A DNA stretch of 49,696 bases, taken from contig DETS01000016.1 of the NCBI GenBank assembly GCA_002361735.1, positions 1 to 49,696 of the forward strand, written 5' to 3'. This DNA is from Lachnospiraceae bacterium UBA3282 (GTDB taxonomy: Bacteria; Bacillota; Clostridia; Lachnospirales; Lachnospiraceae). Every line of letters begins with the position of its first letter. Positions within the stretch are counted from its first letter, which is position 1. Shown one piece after another: positions 49,646 to 49,696 of the stretch. The notes under the pieces are model-generated. The model was not told the origin of the DNA. It searched no databases and worked only from the letters and a program-made list of their open reading frames with translations. A program made the translations under genes and the position numbers.

Positions 49646-49696
49646 GGGTTAATCGGTCAATCGGGAATGGATAGATAGCGTAAGTTTATTGTAGGA

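Overview
The window looks like chromosomal DNA of an anaerobic Clostridia-type Firmicute, most likely a Lachnospiraceae member. The reasons are strong AAGGAGG-type ribosome sites, several TTG/GTG starts, TTGACA/TATAAT promoters, a Gram-positive (DinR-type) SOS box, LytTR/GHKL and OmpR-type two-component systems, BlaI/BlaR1 and YolD/UvrX pairs, an NADP-type glutamate dehydrogenase, and SH3b and small four-helix proteins common in that family. No transposase, integrase, phage gene or CRISPR array is visible. It reads as a core/accessory mosaic rather than a mobile island.

Layout. 1-5.9 kb: tRNA-Arg(CCG), a structured tandem repeat, an SH3b membrane protein, a small helical protein, gdhA, a multi-spanning GT-C-like membrane protein and a YunG-like protein. 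6-14 kb: an AgrA/AgrC-like LytTR/GHKL pair, a coiled-coil protein, then an OmpR-type regulator and kinase followed by an ABC ATPase and FtsX-type permease, a layout typical of peptide/antibiotic-sensing modules. 14-18 kb: a TauE/SafE permease, an orphan HicB-like protein, an ABC exporter whose nucleotide-binding domain lacks the signature and Walker B segment, and its XRE regulator. 18-25 kb: a second OmpR pair with a secreted protein, a Cof-type HAD phosphatase, and a BlaI/BlaR1-like pair. 25-33 kb: a HicA-like toxin-antitoxin pair, YolD and UvrX under an SOS box, a double-HD protein, a DUF362 ferredoxin-like protein, a rubredoxin-glutamate synthase fusion, an acidic protein and a papain/C39-like protein.

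33-49.7 kb: an Lsa-type ABC-F ribosome-protection gene behind an elaborate attenuator leader, an XRE-methyltransferase fusion, a DUF1801 protein, a methyltransferase, a cupin, a second small helical protein, a MATE-chromate transporter-aminopeptidase P run, a class II aldolase, an OB-fold lipoprotein, and a sugar-type ABC importer operon (ATPase, two permeases, substrate-binding protein) led by an FRG-domain gene.

The most notable item is the ABC-F leader (34696-34989, minus strand). It has a consensus promoter, a three-codon ORF (M-R-R-stop) with a good ribosome site, a 12-bp stem starting at that stop codon, an intrinsic terminator just before the gene, and a perfectly placed alternative pairing (11 of 12 bases) between the stem's 3' arm and the terminator. 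This is the layout expected for drug-induced ribosome-stalling attenuation. Other items are a dispersed two-hairpin repeat placed at the stop codons of two unrelated genes, palindromic operators overlapping the promoters of the BlaI and toxin-antitoxin operons, and a substrate-binding protein with both a lipobox and a C-terminal membrane anchor.

All function calls rest on motif recognition by eye. Start codons were chosen from ribosome-site placement, and often differ from the longest possible reading frame.
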